This document shows, in pieces, positions 42,424-52,117 of a DNA stretch of 64,000 bases. The position numbers and the translations under genes were made by a program. The notes below the pieces were generated by a model. The model was given only the letters and a program-made list of their open reading frames with translations. It did not search any database and was not told where the DNA came from. Location of the stretch: the NCBI GenBank assembly GCA_900314575.1, contig OMVS01000001.1:36711-100710 (forward strand). The letters are read 5' to 3'. Numbering within the stretch: the stretch's first letter is position 1; each line of letters begins with the position of its first letter. This stretch comes from an uncultured Olsenella sp. Lineage in GTDB: Bacteria > Actinomycetota > Coriobacteriia > Coriobacteriales > Atopobiaceae.

Positions 42424-43632
42424 CTAGAGCGCGACCGAGCCTGACTCCACTGCGTCGACGAACTGCCGGGCGCCGCGGGCCGACCGGCCGCCGCGCCTGA
42501 GCGCGAACTTCTCGGCCGCAGCGTCGAGCGCCTCCGGGTCCGCCGCGAGCCCGCGCTGGGCGGCGAGGCTCCTCACGATGTCGAGGTAGGTCCTCTTGTC
42601 GGGCCGGTAGAAGCTCACGTGGATGCCGAAGCGCTCGCTCAGCGAGATGATCTCCTGCATGGTGTCGTTGCGGTGGACCTCGTCTCCCTCGCGGTCCGAG
42701 AAGCTCTCCTTCACGAGGTGGCGCCGGTTGCTCGTGGCGTACACCACGACGTTGCCCGACTTCGCCGAGACCGACCCCTCCAGGATCGCCTTGAGCGCGG
42801 CGTAGTTGTCGTCGTTGGCCGAGAAGGACAGGTCGTCGATGAAGAGGATGAACTTGAGCGGGTTGGCCGTGAGGGCGTCCAGGAGCTCGGGGATCTGGTG
42901 GAGCTGGTCCTTCCTGACCTGCAGGATGCGAAGCCCCTCGCCGGCGAGCTCGTTGACCACGGCCTTCACCGTAGAGGACTTGCCGGTCCCTGCGTCGCCC
43001 GTGAGCAGGATGTTCGCCGCAGGACGACCCGCGAGGAGCGCACGGGTGTTGTCCAGGATGACGCGCTTCTCGCGCTCGTAGTCCACCAGCTCGGAGAGGC
43101 GCACGGGATCGGGGTACTTGACCGGCTCGATCGCGCCGTCGTCGTCGAGGAGGAACATGCGGTAGCGCGCGTAGATCCCGAAGCCGTAGCGACCCATGTC
43201 TTCGACCCGCGCATGGTAGGTATGCGCCAGCCCGACGCGCTCCCCTTCCTCGAAGGCGGGCAGGAACCGCTCCCCCGGAAGCCCGGAGCGCAGGTCGTCG
43301 ACCGTGAGGTCCGCGACCTGCTGGAAGGTCTCGAGCTCCTCCTCGACGGCGCGCTGCATGGACGCGGGGACCTCCTCGCCCGCCGCCCTCAGGCGCGTGT
43401 AGGGGTTCTCGTCGTCACAGACGGCCTCGCGCACGTACCCCGAGAGGCCCGCAGAGCCGCCCCGCTCCACGAGCGCCGCGACGAAGGTGGCGTACGTGGA
43501 CACGCCCGGATCCCTGACGAGGTCTCCCAGCGAGGAGATCACAGGGTCATGGAGCAGGTCGCGGAAGACCACGAGGGCGTCCAGGCGCATAGCGAGCTCG
43601 CGCATGGCCTCCCCCTTGCTGAACTCCGACAT
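42424..43632 (-). CDS. DUF815-family AAA ATPase
   Basis: 402-aa AAA-type ATPase of the DUF815 family; function unknown. The ATPase domain has Walker A LLTGDAGTGKSSTVKAV and Walker B KFILFIDDLSF, the arginine-finger region and ATSNRRHLVKESF. The N-terminal 180 residues are helical and unassigned. ATG 43632 with GGAAGG in front; a longer reading to 43686 lacks a ribosome site. It lies 87 bp after ilvD across a hairpin. Confidence 0.85.
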   Translation of the reverse strand: MSEFSKGEAMRELAMRLDALVVFRDLLHDPVISSLGDLVRDPGVSTYATFVAALVERGGSAGLSGYVREAVCDDENPYTRLRAAGEEVPASMQRAVEEELETFQQVADLTVDDLRSGLPGERFLPAFEEGERVGLAHTYHARVEDMGRYGFGIYARYRMFLLDDDGAIEPVKYPDPVRLSELVDYEREKRVILDNTRALLAGRPAANILLTGDAGTGKSSTVKAVVNELAGEGLRILQVRKDQLHQIPELLDALTANPLKFILFIDDLSFSANDDNYAALKAILEGSVSAKSGNVVVYATSNRRHLVKESFSDREGDEVHRNDTMQEIISLSERFGIHVSFYRPDKRTYLDIVRSLAAQRGLAADPEALDAAAEKFALRRGGRSARGARQFVDAVESGSVAL

Positions 43633-43664
43633 TTCCCTTCCTTCCCGGACCGAAACCTCTAGGA

Positions 43665-43696
43665 GACGTGCGGGGCGCAGCAGCACCCCGCACGTC
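43665..43696. terminator. Hairpin between ilvD and the DUF815 gene
   Basis: 11-bp perfect stem (GACGTGCGGGG / CCCCGCACGTC) with a 10-nt loop, downstream of ilvD. There is no T run directly after it on the minus strand, so termination would be weak or factor-dependent. Confidence 0.55.
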
Positions 43697-43719
43697 CGGA
43701 AAGCCCTCTGACGCGTCCC

Positions 43720-45402
43720 CTAGTTCAGGACCGCTCCCTTGGCACCGCTCGAGACGAGCTCCGCGTAGCGCCTGAGGTAGCCCGTGAGCTCCTTCTTCTT
43801 CGGTGTGAACTCGCTCATGCGGCGCTCGTACTCCTCCTCGGGGATCTTGAGCTCGATCCTGCAGTTGGGGATGTCGATCGAGATGGTGTCGCCCTCCCGC
43901 ACGATGCCGATCGGCCCTCCCGAGGCGGCCTCGGGCGACACATGGCCGACGCAGGCGCCGCGGGTCGCTCCCGAGAAGCGCCCGTCCGTGATGAGCGCCA
44001 CGGAAGTCCCGAGGCCGCGCCCCATGATCGCCGAGGTCGGGGTGAGCATCTCGCGCATGCCGGGACCGCCCTTGGGGCCCTCGTAGCGGATGACCACGAC
44101 GTCGCCGGGGTTGATCTGGTCGGCGTCGATCGCGGCCTGGGCCTCCTCCTCGCTCTCGAAGACGCGCGCGGGGCCCTCGTGGACGAGCATCTCGGGGGCC
44201 ACGGCGGAGCGCTTCACGACCGAGCCCTCAGGCGCCAGGTTGCCGCGCAGCACGGCGATGCCGCCCGTCGGCGAGAAGGGGTTGTCGGGGGTGCGGATGA
44301 CCTCGGGGTTCCTGTTGCGGGCCGACGCGATGTTCTCGCCCACGGTCCTGCCCGTCACGGTCATGCAGTCGCGGTCGATGAGCCCGAGCTTGTCAAGCTC
44401 CGCCATGACCGCGGGGATGCCGCCCGCCTCGTCGAGGTCCTCCATGTAGGTGGGGCCGGCCGGTGCGAGGTGACAGAGGTTGGGGGTTCGCTCGCTCATC
44501 GCGTTGGCGTCGGAGAGGTCGATCTCTATGCCGCACTCGTGCGCGATGGCAGGCAGGTGCAGCATCGTGTTGGTCGAGCATCCGAGCGCCATGTCCACGG
44601 TCAGCGCGTTCCTGAAGGCCTCGCGGGTCATGATGTCTCGGGCCGTGACGTGGCGCCTGAGCATCTCCATGACGGCCATGCCGGCGTGCTTGGCGAGCTG
44701 GATGCGCCTGGAGTAGACGGCTGGGATGGTGCCGTTGCCGGGAAGCCCCATGCCGATGACCTCGGTCAGGCAGTTCATGGAGTTGGCAGTGTACATGCCG
44801 GAGCACGAACCGCAGCTCGGGCAGGCCTTGCACTCGAACTCGTGGAGCTTCTCCTCCCCGATCCTGCCGGCGCTGTAGGCGCCCATCGCCTCGAACATCG
44901 ACGAGAGGCTCGTCTTGTGACCGTCGATATGCCCGGCGAGCATGGGGCCACCGGAGACGAAGGTGCACGGCAGGTCGAGGCGGGCGGCGGCCATGAGCAG
45001 GCCGGGCACGTTCTTGTCGCAGTTGGGGATCATGACGAGGGCGTCGAAGCCGTGCGCGCGGGCCATGCACTCGGTGGAGTCCGCGATCAGGTCGCGCGTG
45101 ACGAGGGAGTACTTCATCCCCGTGTGGCCCATCGCGATGCCGTCGCAGACGGCGATGGCCGGGAACACCACGGGCATGCCGCCAGCCTCGGCGACGCCCA
45201 TCTTCACGGCCTCCGTGATCTTGTCGATGTTCATGTGCCCCGGCACGACCTCGTTGAAGGAGCTCACGATGCCGACGAGCGGCCTCTCGACCTCCTCCTC
45301 GGTCCAGCCGAGGGCGTTGAACAGGGAGCGGTGGGCGGCGTTCGCCGCGCCGAACTTGATGGCGTCGCTCGCGACGCCCGCGCGCTCTGGGTCCTTCTCC
45401 AT
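43720..45402 (-). CDS. ilvD: Dihydroxy-acid dehydratase
   Basis: Dehydrates dihydroxy acids to the 2-keto acid precursors of valine and isoleucine (and leucine). The protein is 560 aa. Fe-S ligand regions NCDKNVPG and [19 protein letters not shown] are present, with [26 protein letters not shown] and [21 protein letters not shown]. It follows ilvA by 47 bp in the leader-ilvB-ilvA-ilvD unit. Confidence 0.97.
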   Translation of the reverse strand: MEKDPERAGVASDAIKFGAANAAHRSLFNALGWTEEEVERPLVGIVSSFNEVVPGHMNIDKITEAVKMGVAEAGGMPVVFPAIAVCDGIAMGHTGMKYSLVTRDLIADSTECMARAHGFDALVMIPNCDKNVPGLLMAAARLDLPCTFVSGGPMLAGHIDGHKTSLSSMFEAMGAYSAGRIGEEKLHEFECKACPSCGSCSGMYTANSMNCLTEVIGMGLPGNGTIPAVYSRRIQLAKHAGMAVMEMLRRHVTARDIMTREAFRNALTVDMALGCSTNTMLHLPAIAHECGIEIDLSDANAMSERTPNLCHLAPAGPTYMEDLDEAGGIPAVMAELDKLGLIDRDCMTVTGRTVGENIASARNRNPEVIRTPDNPFSPTGGIAVLRGNLAPEGSVVKRSAVAPEMLVHEGPARVFESEEEAQAAIDADQINPGDVVVIRYEGPKGGPGMREMLTPTSAIMGRGLGTSVALITDGRFSGATRGACVGHVSPEAASGGPIGIVREGDTISIDIPNCRIELKIPEEEYERRMSEFTPKKKELTGYLRRYAELVSSGAKGAVLN

Positions 45403-45449
45403 GGGTTCCTCCTTCTGGGCGCCGCCCCCAGGCGGCTCCGACGATTGCG

Positions 45450-46646
45450 TCAGTTGGCGAGCGAGAAGCCCGCGTCTTGCAGGTGCTCCCTGATCTCCTC
45501 GATCTGCTGCGCGTCGCGGGTCTCCATGCCCACGCGCAGGATGCAGCTCGAGATGGGCAGGTCGGGGTCGCTCAGGTCGTAGTCGACCGAGACCACGTTG
45601 GCGCCGAGCTCAGCGATGATGCGGCTGACCTGCTCGAGCTGGCCGGGCTTGTCCGTCAGCCTGAGCGAGAGCGTGACCTTGCGCCCGCTCATGGCCAGGC
45701 CGCGGTTGATTACCCGCGACAGGATGTTGACGTCGATGTTGCCGCCGGAGACCACGCATACGACGCGCTTGCCCGCGAGCGGCAGGTGGCCGAACATGCA
45801 GGCCGCGACCGGGGTCGCACCCGCGCCCTCCGCCACGAGCTTCTGGCGCTCCATGAGCGCCAGGATGGCCGCAGCAATCTCGTCGTCCGAGACGGTCACG
45901 ATGTCGTCGACGTACTTCTCCACCATCTCGAAGTTCAAGGTCCCGGGGACCTTGACCTGGATGCCGTCAGCGAACGTCACCGCCAAGTCCGAGGAGGCCC
46001 ACCTCCCCTCGTGGAAGGCGTCCGCGAAGGCCGAGGCCCCCTCGGCCTGCACGCCGTAGACCTTGCACTCCGGGCGCAGGCTCTTGATGGCGAGCGCCAC
46101 GCCCGAGATGAGCCCGCCGCCCCCCACCGGGACGACGACCGCGTCCACCCCATCCAGCTGGTCTAGGATCTCTAGGCCGATGGTGCCCTGACCCGCGATC
46201 ACGTCCTCGTCGTCGTAGGGGTGGATGAACGTCGCGCCCGTCTCGTCCTGCAGGCGCACTGCCTCGTCGTGGGCATCGTCGTAGGTGCCCTTGACGAGAC
46301 GCACCTCGGCGCCGAGCCGGCGCGTGTTCTCGACCTTCATGATGGGCGCGCCGTCGGGCATGCACACCACGCTCTTGACGCCCAGGTGGGTCGCGGCGAG
46401 GGCGACGCCCTGGGCGTGGTTGCCCGCGCTGCAGGCGATGATCCCGTGCGCGAGCTCCTCCTTGCTCAGCCGGTTGATCTTGTAGTACGCTCCGCGGATC
46501 TTGAACGAGCCCGTCACCTGCAGGTTCTCCGTCTTCAGGTGCAGGTCCATGCCGTCGACCAGGTTGGGCGCCGCGATGAGGTCGGTCTTGCGCGCGACCC
46601 CGCGCAGCGCATAGGCCGCGTTGTACACCTTGTCCAAAGAGAGCAT
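45450..46646 (-). CDS. ilvA: Threonine dehydratase, short type with one ACT domain
   Basis: PLP enzyme making 2-oxobutyrate from threonine for isoleucine synthesis. The protein is 398 aa. The PLP lysine is in [44 protein letters not shown] and [10 protein letters not shown] are catalytic-domain segments. The last 75 residues form a single ACT domain ([21 protein letters not shown]). The length matches the TdcB-like form with one ACT domain rather than the two-ACT IlvA; whether isoleucine inhibits it cannot be read from sequence. Location in an ilv unit favours the biosynthetic role. Confidence 0.93.
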   Translation of the reverse strand: MLSLDKVYNAAYALRGVARKTDLIAAPNLVDGMDLHLKTENLQVTGSFKIRGAYYKINRLSKEELAHGIIACSAGNHAQGVALAATHLGVKSVVCMPDGAPIMKVENTRRLGAEVRLVKGTYDDAHDEAVRLQDETGATFIHPYDDEDVIAGQGTIGLEILDQLDGVDAVVVPVGGGGLISGVALAIKSLRPECKVYGVQAEGASAFADAFHEGRWASSDLAVTFADGIQVKVPGTLNFEMVEKYVDDIVTVSDDEIAAAILALMERQKLVAEGAGATPVAACMFGHLPLAGKRVVCVVSGGNIDVNILSRVINRGLAMSGRKVTLSLRLTDKPGQLEQVSRIIAELGANVVSVDYDLSDPDLPISSCILRVGMETRDAQQIEEIREHLQDAGFSLAN

Positions 46647-46691
46647 CCTCGCTGTTCCTTTCTCGGGAAGCCGCCATTTCTAGGGTCCGGA

Positions 46692-48410
46692 TCAGACCGC
46701 CAGGAAGTTGGTGATGTGCTGGCCGCCAGGCACCATGGGGCGCACCATCTCGTCCCGGTCGAGCACCACGTCAATCACATAGCCGTGCCCGCAGTCGAGG
46801 GCCTCCCGCAGCGCGTCCTCGAAGTCCGCCACGGTCGAGACGCGCCTGCCGTCCAGGCCGTAGGCGCGTGCGAGGTCCGGCCACGAGGGCGGACGGTCCA
46901 GGTTCGTCTGCGAGTAGTGCCCGTTGTAGATCAGCGTCTGCCACTGGTGCACCATGCCCAGCACCTCGTTGTCGTAGATGATGGTGATGATGGGCAGCTT
47001 GTAGTGCTCCTCGGTTGCGAGCTCGATGCAGTTCATGCGGAACGAGCCGTCGCCCGTGACGTGGATCACGCGCTTGGTGGGGTTGCCTACCTGCGCGCCG
47101 ATGGCCGCGCCGAGGCCGAAGCCCATGGTCCCGAAGCCGCCCGAGGTGATCAGCTGGCCGGGGTAGTCGTAGTGGAAGTGCTGGATGGCCCACATCTGGT
47201 GCTGGCCGACGTCGGTCGAGACGATGGTGTCCTGCGGGCACAGGCGCGCGACCACGCTGTCGACCTGCTTGGGCGTGAGGTGGCCCTCCTCCTCGTCGTA
47301 GACCGTCTCCGTCGGGTAGGAGAAGACGAACTCCTTCCAATCGGAGTGGTCGAGCTGCCCCTCGGGCTCGAGCCTCTGGAGCAGGAGCTGGAGCACCTGG
47401 CGCACGTCGCCCAGGATCGCCTGCTCGCAGTGGACGTTCTTTCCGACCTCCCTCGGGTCGATGTCGATCTGCACGACCTTCGCCTTCGCGGCGAAGGTGT
47501 CGGGCTGGAGCGCGATGCGGTCGGAGAACCTGCAGCCGAGCGCAAGCAGCAGGTCGCAGTTGTCCACGGCCATGTTCGAGGCCTGGGACCCGTGCATGCC
47601 GATCATACCGGTGGTCAGCGGGTCGCGGCCCCTGAACCCGCCGCCGCCCATCACCGTGATGGCCACGGGCGCGTCGATGAGGTTCGCGAAGCGGTTGAGC
47701 TCGCCGTTGGCCCTGCTGCGCACCACGCCGCCGCCGCAGATGATCATGGGGCGCTTCGAGGCGAGCACGAGCCTCGCGACCTCGTCCACCGCCCCCTCGT
47801 CGACAACGGGCGGCTCGAGCGAGGCGCGCAGCCCCTCGGGCAGGAGGCCCGGCTCGAGGCGCGCGAGGTGTTCGGAGAGGTGGACGGGCGCGTAGGACGT
47901 CATGGTCTGGGTGACGTCCTTGGTGATGTCCAGGAACACCGGGCCCGGGCGCCCCGAGCGCGCGACCAGGAACGCGGCGCGCACGACGTCGGCGAGCTCG
48001 GCCACGTCCGTCACCTGGTGGGTCCACTTCGTGATGGGGCGCATGACCGCGGTGCTGTCCACCTCCTGGAAGGAGTTCTTGCCGAGGAGTTGGGAGGTGA
48101 CGTTGCAGCTGATCGCGACGATGGGCGAGCTGTCCGCCATGGCGGTCGCGATACCGGTGGTGAGGTTCGTGGCGCCGGGGCCGGAGGTCGCGAAGCACAC
48201 GCCCACGCGGCCCGTCGAGCGCGCGTAGCCGTCCGCCGCATGCGCCGCTCCCTGCTCGTGGCTCACGAGGTAGTGGCTGATACCGCTCGTCTGGTAGAGG
48301 GCGTCGTAGACGTCCAGGATCGTCCCGCCAGGATAGCCGAAGACCGTGTCCACGCCCTGCTCCTTGAGGCACTCCAGAAGAATCTGGGCTCCCGTCAGCT
48401 GCAGCTCCAT
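46692..48410 (-). CDS. ilvB: Acetolactate synthase large subunit (second copy, attenuator-controlled)
   Basis: ThDP/FAD enzyme of 572 aa that joins pyruvate with pyruvate or 2-oxobutyrate. The ThDP Glu is in SHEQGAAHAADGYAR; DIDPREVGKN, the FAD region GLGAAIGAQVGNP and the ThDP/Mg motif GDGSFRMN...YDNEVLGMV are present. Start ATG 48410 with GGGGGGAG seven bases upstream; an upstream GTG/ATG is possible. No small subunit (ilvN) is next to it, so it must share the IlvN encoded at 49,930 or work without one. It is preceded by a leader and an attenuator. Confidence 0.94.
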   Translation of the reverse strand: MELQLTGAQILLECLKEQGVDTVFGYPGGTILDVYDALYQTSGISHYLVSHEQGAAHAADGYARSTGRVGVCFATSGPGATNLTTGIATAMADSSPIVAISCNVTSQLLGKNSFQEVDSTAVMRPITKWTHQVTDVAELADVVRAAFLVARSGRPGPVFLDITKDVTQTMTSYAPVHLSEHLARLEPGLLPEGLRASLEPPVVDEGAVDEVARLVLASKRPMIICGGGVVRSRANGELNRFANLIDAPVAITVMGGGGFRGRDPLTTGMIGMHGSQASNMAVDNCDLLLALGCRFSDRIALQPDTFAAKAKVVQIDIDPREVGKNVHCEQAILGDVRQVLQLLLQRLEPEGQLDHSDWKEFVFSYPTETVYDEEEGHLTPKQVDSVVARLCPQDTIVSTDVGQHQMWAIQHFHYDYPGQLITSGGFGTMGFGLGAAIGAQVGNPTKRVIHVTGDGSFRMNCIELATEEHYKLPIITIIYDNEVLGMVHQWQTLIYNGHYSQTNLDRPPSWPDLARAYGLDGRRVSTVADFEDALREALDCGHGYVIDVVLDRDEMVRPMVPGGQHITNFLAV

Positions 48411-48458
48411 AGAATCGCTCCCCCCTGCTCCCAACCGCGGACGGCGCGGCTGATGCCT

Positions 48459-48489
48459 AATAAAAAGAGTCCCCGCCTGCGGCGAAGAC
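48459..48489 (-). terminator. Attenuator terminator upstream of ilvB
   Basis: Minus-strand stem GTCTTCGCC / GGCGGGGAC (9 pairs with two GU), 3-nt loop GCA, followed by TCTTTTTATT. It lies 50 bp before ilvB and 38 bp after the leader-peptide stop, the right place for a transcription attenuator. Confidence 0.85.
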
Positions 48490-48495
48490 CCATGC

Positions 48496-48527
48496 GTTGC
48501 AACCCCTTCGGAGAAGGACGTTGCAAC
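48496..48527 (-). promoter_or_regulatory. Leader hairpin between leader peptide and terminator
   Basis: Minus-strand arms GTTGCAAC and GTTGCAAC (self-complementary) with inner CCTTC/GAAGG pairs. The 5' arm begins at the last base of the leader stop codon, so a ribosome finishing the leader would mask it. An alternative pairing CGAAG (in the hairpin) with CTTCG (in the terminator 5' arm) could act as antiterminator, but it is only 5-6 bp. Confidence 0.6.
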
Positions 48528-48592
48528 TAGCTCTCAATTAGAATCTCGACGGAGGGGACAGGTGCGGATGCCCCAACCATGGTCCCTGCCAT
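48527..48592 (-). CDS. ilv leader peptide (21 aa)
   Basis: Open reading frame MAGTMVGASAPVPSVEILIES with a near-perfect ribosome site (AAGGAGGAG) two bases ahead of the ATG. Branched-chain codons cluster near the end (Val12, Val15, Ile17, Leu18, Ile19), as expected of a ribosome-stalling leader for valine/isoleucine/leucine supply. It sits upstream of a U-tailed terminator and ilvB. The upstream gap (48,593-48,811) also holds an ilvC hairpin; I could not assign a convincing promoter there. Confidence 0.8.
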   Translation of the reverse strand: MAGTMVGASAPVPSVEILIES

Positions 48593-48748
48593 CTCTCCTC
48601 CTTCGAGGTCCCTTGCTACTAACGATGCAAGATGTTCCCACACCGGCCGGCCCGGCCCGCCAGCCCGGCCCCTGTCGTAACAAAGTGGTTGCAATGGGAG
48701 TTCACGCGCAGACGCGTCCCCAGACGACAGAGGCCGCCGGCAGACGGA

Positions 48749-48783
48749 CTGGGCGGCCCCTCCCATGTGGAGGAGCCGCCCAG
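48749..48783 (-). terminator. Hairpin downstream of ilvC
   Basis: 15-bp near-perfect stem: CTGGGCGGC/GCCGCCCAG plus TCCTCC/GGGAGG, loop about 5 nt. It lies 29 bp after the ilvC stop. No T run follows, so termination efficiency is uncertain. Confidence 0.55.
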
Positions 48784-48811
48784 GGCGCGCCCTTCTCGGT
48801 AAGGCTCGAGC

Positions 48812-49831
48812 CTAGTTGTTGAGGAGCTTGTCCTCGTCGTTCCAGGAGTAGAGCGCACGAATCTTCTTGCCGGTCTGCTCCATCAGGCTCTCGGCCTGCT
48901 GGCGACGCATGGCCTTGAAGTGGACCTGGTGCGTCTCGTCGGACATGTCGAGCAGGAACTCCTTGGCGAACTCGCCGTTCTGGATGCGCTTGAGGTTGTG
49001 GCGCATGCCCTCCTTGGCGGCCTCGGTGATGACGTTGGGGCCGGCGGTGTAGTCGCCGTACTCGGCGGTGTTGGAGATGGAGGAGCGCATGCCCGCGAAG
49101 CCGCTCTCGTAGATGAGGTCGACGATCAGCTTCATCTCGTGGATGCACTCGAAGTAGGCGTTACGCGGGTCGTAGCCAGCCTCGACCAGCGTGTTGAAGC
49201 CCGCCTCCATGAGGTCGGTGACGCCGCCGCAGAGCACGTTCTGCTCGCCGAAGAGGTCGGTCTCGGTCTCGGTCTTGAAGTCGGTCTCGAGAAGGGCCGC
49301 GCGGGCTCCGCCGAGGGCGGCGCCATAGGCGAGCGCGAGGTCGAAGGCGTCGCCGGTGGCGTCCTGGTGGGCGCAGACGAGGCACGGGGTGCCCTTGCCC
49401 TCGAGGTAGGTCGAGCGCACGGTGTGGCCGGGAGCCTTGGGGGCGACCATGATGACGTTGCAGTCCGGACGGACCTCGATGCAGCCGTAGTGGATGTTGA
49501 AGCCGTGGGCGAAGGCGATGGTCTTGCCGGGCGTCAGGTTCGGCTCGATGTCCTTCTTGTACATGGCGGCCTGGTACTCATCGTTGATGAGGATCATGAT
49601 GATGTCGGCCCACTTGGCGGCCTCGGCGTTGGAGACGACCTCGATGCCCTGCTTGCGGGCCTTCTCGGCGGACTTGGAGCCCTCGCGCAGGCCGACCTTG
49701 ACCTCGACGCCGGAGTCCCTCAGGTTGAGGGCGTGCGCGTGGCCCTGCGAGCCGTAGCCGATGATGGCGACGTGCTTGCCGTCCAGCTTGCTGATGTCGC
49801 AGTCCTGCTCGTGGTACATCTTGAAGGCCAT
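48812..49831 (-). CDS. ilvC: Ketol-acid reductoisomerase (class I)
   Basis: Converts acetolactate/acetohydroxybutyrate to dihydroxy acids with NAD(P)H. The protein is 339 aa. Rossmann loop IIGYGSQGHAHALNLRDSG, PDCNVIMVAPKAPGHTVRS and the C-terminal knotted domain with ECIHEMKLIVDLIYE and the metal ligands are present. It is 98 bp downstream of ilvN and ends the argF-ilvB-ilvN-ilvC unit. Confidence 0.97.
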   Translation of the reverse strand: MAFKMYHEQDCDISKLDGKHVAIIGYGSQGHAHALNLRDSGVEVKVGLREGSKSAEKARKQGIEVVSNAEAAKWADIIMILINDEYQAAMYKKDIEPNLTPGKTIAFAHGFNIHYGCIEVRPDCNVIMVAPKAPGHTVRSTYLEGKGTPCLVCAHQDATGDAFDLALAYGAALGGARAALLETDFKTETETDLFGEQNVLCGGVTDLMEAGFNTLVEAGYDPRNAYFECIHEMKLIVDLIYESGFAGMRSSISNTAEYGDYTAGPNVITEAAKEGMRHNLKRIQNGEFAKEFLLDMSDETHQVHFKAMRRQQAESLMEQTGKKIRALYSWNDEDKLLNN

Positions 49832-49929
49832 CTTGCGAATCTCCTTTCGGAAGGTTTGGCACCGCTGATTTCGCGGTTACCGTATGGTATGCGCAGCTCG
49901 CCGATGGAGCCGCCGATGAAACACGCCTC

Positions 49930-50436
49930 TTACAGCTTGGTAACCTTGCGCATGACCGTAGCGCCGCGCTCGAGCGACACCACGCCGGTACGGCAGATCT
50001 CGAGGATTCGGTAGTCGCGCATGAGGTCGATGAAGGCGTCGATCTTCGGCGTGTCGCCCGTCACCTGGATGACGACCGCGTCGCGCGTGTAGTCGAGGAT
50101 CTTGGCGTCGAAGGCGTCCACGAGGTCGAGCACGGCATGGCGGTCCGCCGCGTCGTAGTCCATCTTGATCAGCATGAGCTCGCTCGAGACGGACGCGCCC
50201 TTCTCGAACTCCTTCACCCCGACGATGTCGGGCAGCTTGTGCAGCTGGCTGACCAGCTGGCGCTTGGCCTGGTCCTCGCCGTCGAAGATCACGGTGATGC
50301 GCGAGAAGCGCGGCGACTCGGTCTCGCTCACGGTGAGGCAGCTGATGTTGAACATGCGACGCCTGAACATGCTCGTGACGCGGTTGAGCACGCCGAACTC
50401 GTTCTTGACGAGGATGGCGAGGGTGTACCTCTGCAT
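49930..50436 (-). CDS. ilvN: Acetolactate synthase small (regulatory) subunit
   Basis: 168-aa regulatory subunit with an N-terminal ACT domain (YTLAILVKNEFGVLNRVTSMF) that binds valine in homologues, and the typical C-terminal domain (AKILDYTRDAVVIQVTGDTPKIDAFI). The ATG begins immediately after the ilvB stop with no gap. Only copy in the window, so it may serve both large subunits. Confidence 0.95.
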   Translation of the reverse strand: MQRYTLAILVKNEFGVLNRVTSMFRRRMFNISCLTVSETESPRFSRITVIFDGEDQAKRQLVSQLHKLPDIVGVKEFEKGASVSSELMLIKMDYDAADRHAVLDLVDAFDAKILDYTRDAVVIQVTGDTPKIDAFIDLMRDYRILEICRTGVVSLERGATVMRKVTKL

Positions 50437-52107
50437 CTACTCATCCCCCCTCGTGATGAGGTTGTCGAGGGTGCCGCCGGGCAGCATCATGGGCAGCACG
50501 AGCTCGTCCTTGTCGATGGGGCACTCCACCAGGTAGGGGCCCTCGGCGGCGAGGGCGCGCCCGAGCGCGCGCCCCAGCTCCTCCACGGAGGAGACGCGCT
50601 CTGCCTCGGCGCCGAAGCCCCGGGCGACGGCGACGAAGTCCGTCCTCCGGTCGAGGTCGGTGTTGGAGTAGCGCCCGTCGCAGATGAAGCGCTGCTGCTG
50701 GCGGACCATGCCGAGCACCCCGTTGTTGAGCAGCAGGATGGTGACGGGCACCCGGTTGGTCACGGCCGTGGCGAGCTCGGTCATGCACATGCCGAAGCCT
50801 CCGTCGCCAATCACGAGGACCACGCGGTCGTGCGTGCCGAGCGAGGCGCCGATGGCCGCTCCCAGCCCGAACCCCATCGTGCCGAGCCCGCCGCTCGTGA
50901 TGAAGGAGCGCGGGCGCCTGAAGGTCAGCATCTGGCTTGCCCACATCTGGTGCTGGCCGACGTCGGTCACCACGGGGACGTCGGGCGTGAGGCGACGGTC
51001 GAGCTCGCGCATGACGTTGGCGGGCGTGAGGCCCTCCCGCGCGTCCTCGCAGGCGCGCTCCTCCTCCCTGAGCGAGGCTATGGTCGCGTCCCAGTCTGGG
51101 TGGGTCGTCTCCTCGAGGAGCGGGATGAGGCGGTCGAGCGTGAGCGCGAGGTCGCCTTTGAGGTCGTAGGTGTCCGGGATGTTCTTGGAGAGCTCCGACT
51201 CGTCGATGTCGATGTGGACGATGCGCGTTCCCTGGGCGAAGCTGTGACGGTCGCCCGTCGAGCGGTCGTTGAAGCGGACGCCGAGGGCGATGATGCAGTC
51301 CGCTGCCGCCATCGCCTTCGTGGCGGCGTAGTGGCCGTGCATGCCCTCCATGCCGAGGAGCCGCGGGTTGTCGGAGCTTATGGCAGAGACGCCCATCAGC
51401 GAGGTGGCGATGGGCGCGTCGATGACTTCCGCGAGGCGCGCGACCTGCTCCTCGGCGCCCGACGCGATCGTGCCGCCGCCGCAGTAGACGTAGGGGCGGC
51501 TCGACTTGTTGATGCACATCGCGACCTCCGGCAGGAGGTCGCCCTCGTAGGGGGCCACCGGGTCGGGCTCGACGGGGGCCTCCAGGGGCTCGAAGTCGCA
51601 CGTGGCGCGCTGGGCGTCCTTCGCGATGTCGACGAGCACGGGCCCGGGCCGGCCGGAGCGCGCGAGGCGGAAGGCCTCGCGCAGGGTCGGGGCGATGTCG
51701 CGGACGTCTCCGATGAAGTAGTTGTGCTTGGTGACGGGCAGCGTGATGCCCGTGATGTCGATCTCCTGGAAGGAGTCTGTGCCGATCTGCGACCACGGCA
51801 CGTTGCCGGTGATGGCGACCAGGGGCGTCGAGTCGAGGAAGGAGGTCGCGATGCCCGTGACGAGGTTGGTCGCGCCGGGCCCGGAGGTCGCGATGCACAC
51901 GCCGGGCCTGCCCGTTGCGCGCGCGTAGCCGTCGGCCGCATGGGCGGCCCCCTGCTCGTGCGCCACCAGGACGTGCCTCAGCTCGTCGGAGTACTTGTAG
52001 AGCGAGTCGTAGATGTCGATGACCGTCCCGCCCGGGTAGCCGAAGACGACGTCCACGCCCTGCTCCACCAGGGTCCTCACGACGATGTCTGATCCGCTCA
52101 GCTTCAC
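50437..52107 (-). CDS. ilvB: Acetolactate synthase large subunit (operon copy)
   Basis: 556-aa ThDP enzyme, companion of ilvN. Motifs: VFGYPGGTVIDIYDSL, AHEQGAAHAADGYARATG, GARFNDRSTG, the ThDP Mg region GDGGFGMC...LLNNGVLGMVRQQQ. It is similar in plan to the other large subunit at 46,692 but diverged. It begins 10 bp after argF. Two large subunits in one genome region imply isoform specialisation. Confidence 0.95.
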   Translation of the reverse strand: MKLSGSDIVVRTLVEQGVDVVFGYPGGTVIDIYDSLYKYSDELRHVLVAHEQGAAHAADGYARATGRPGVCIATSGPGATNLVTGIATSFLDSTPLVAITGNVPWSQIGTDSFQEIDITGITLPVTKHNYFIGDVRDIAPTLREAFRLARSGRPGPVLVDIAKDAQRATCDFEPLEAPVEPDPVAPYEGDLLPEVAMCINKSSRPYVYCGGGTIASGAEEQVARLAEVIDAPIATSLMGVSAISSDNPRLLGMEGMHGHYAATKAMAAADCIIALGVRFNDRSTGDRHSFAQGTRIVHIDIDESELSKNIPDTYDLKGDLALTLDRLIPLLEETTHPDWDATIASLREEERACEDAREGLTPANVMRELDRRLTPDVPVVTDVGQHQMWASQMLTFRRPRSFITSGGLGTMGFGLGAAIGASLGTHDRVVLVIGDGGFGMCMTELATAVTNRVPVTILLLNNGVLGMVRQQQRFICDGRYSNTDLDRRTDFVAVARGFGAEAERVSSVEELGRALGRALAAEGPYLVECPIDKDELVLPMMLPGGTLDNLITRGDE

Positions 52108-52117
52108 GTTCCCCTCC

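Noticed and set aside
48527..48766. Longer 79-codon reading for the ilv leader
   Set aside because: The upstream part has no ribosome site and crosses the ilvC hairpin; the 21-codon frame has a strong ribosome site and the branched-chain codons.
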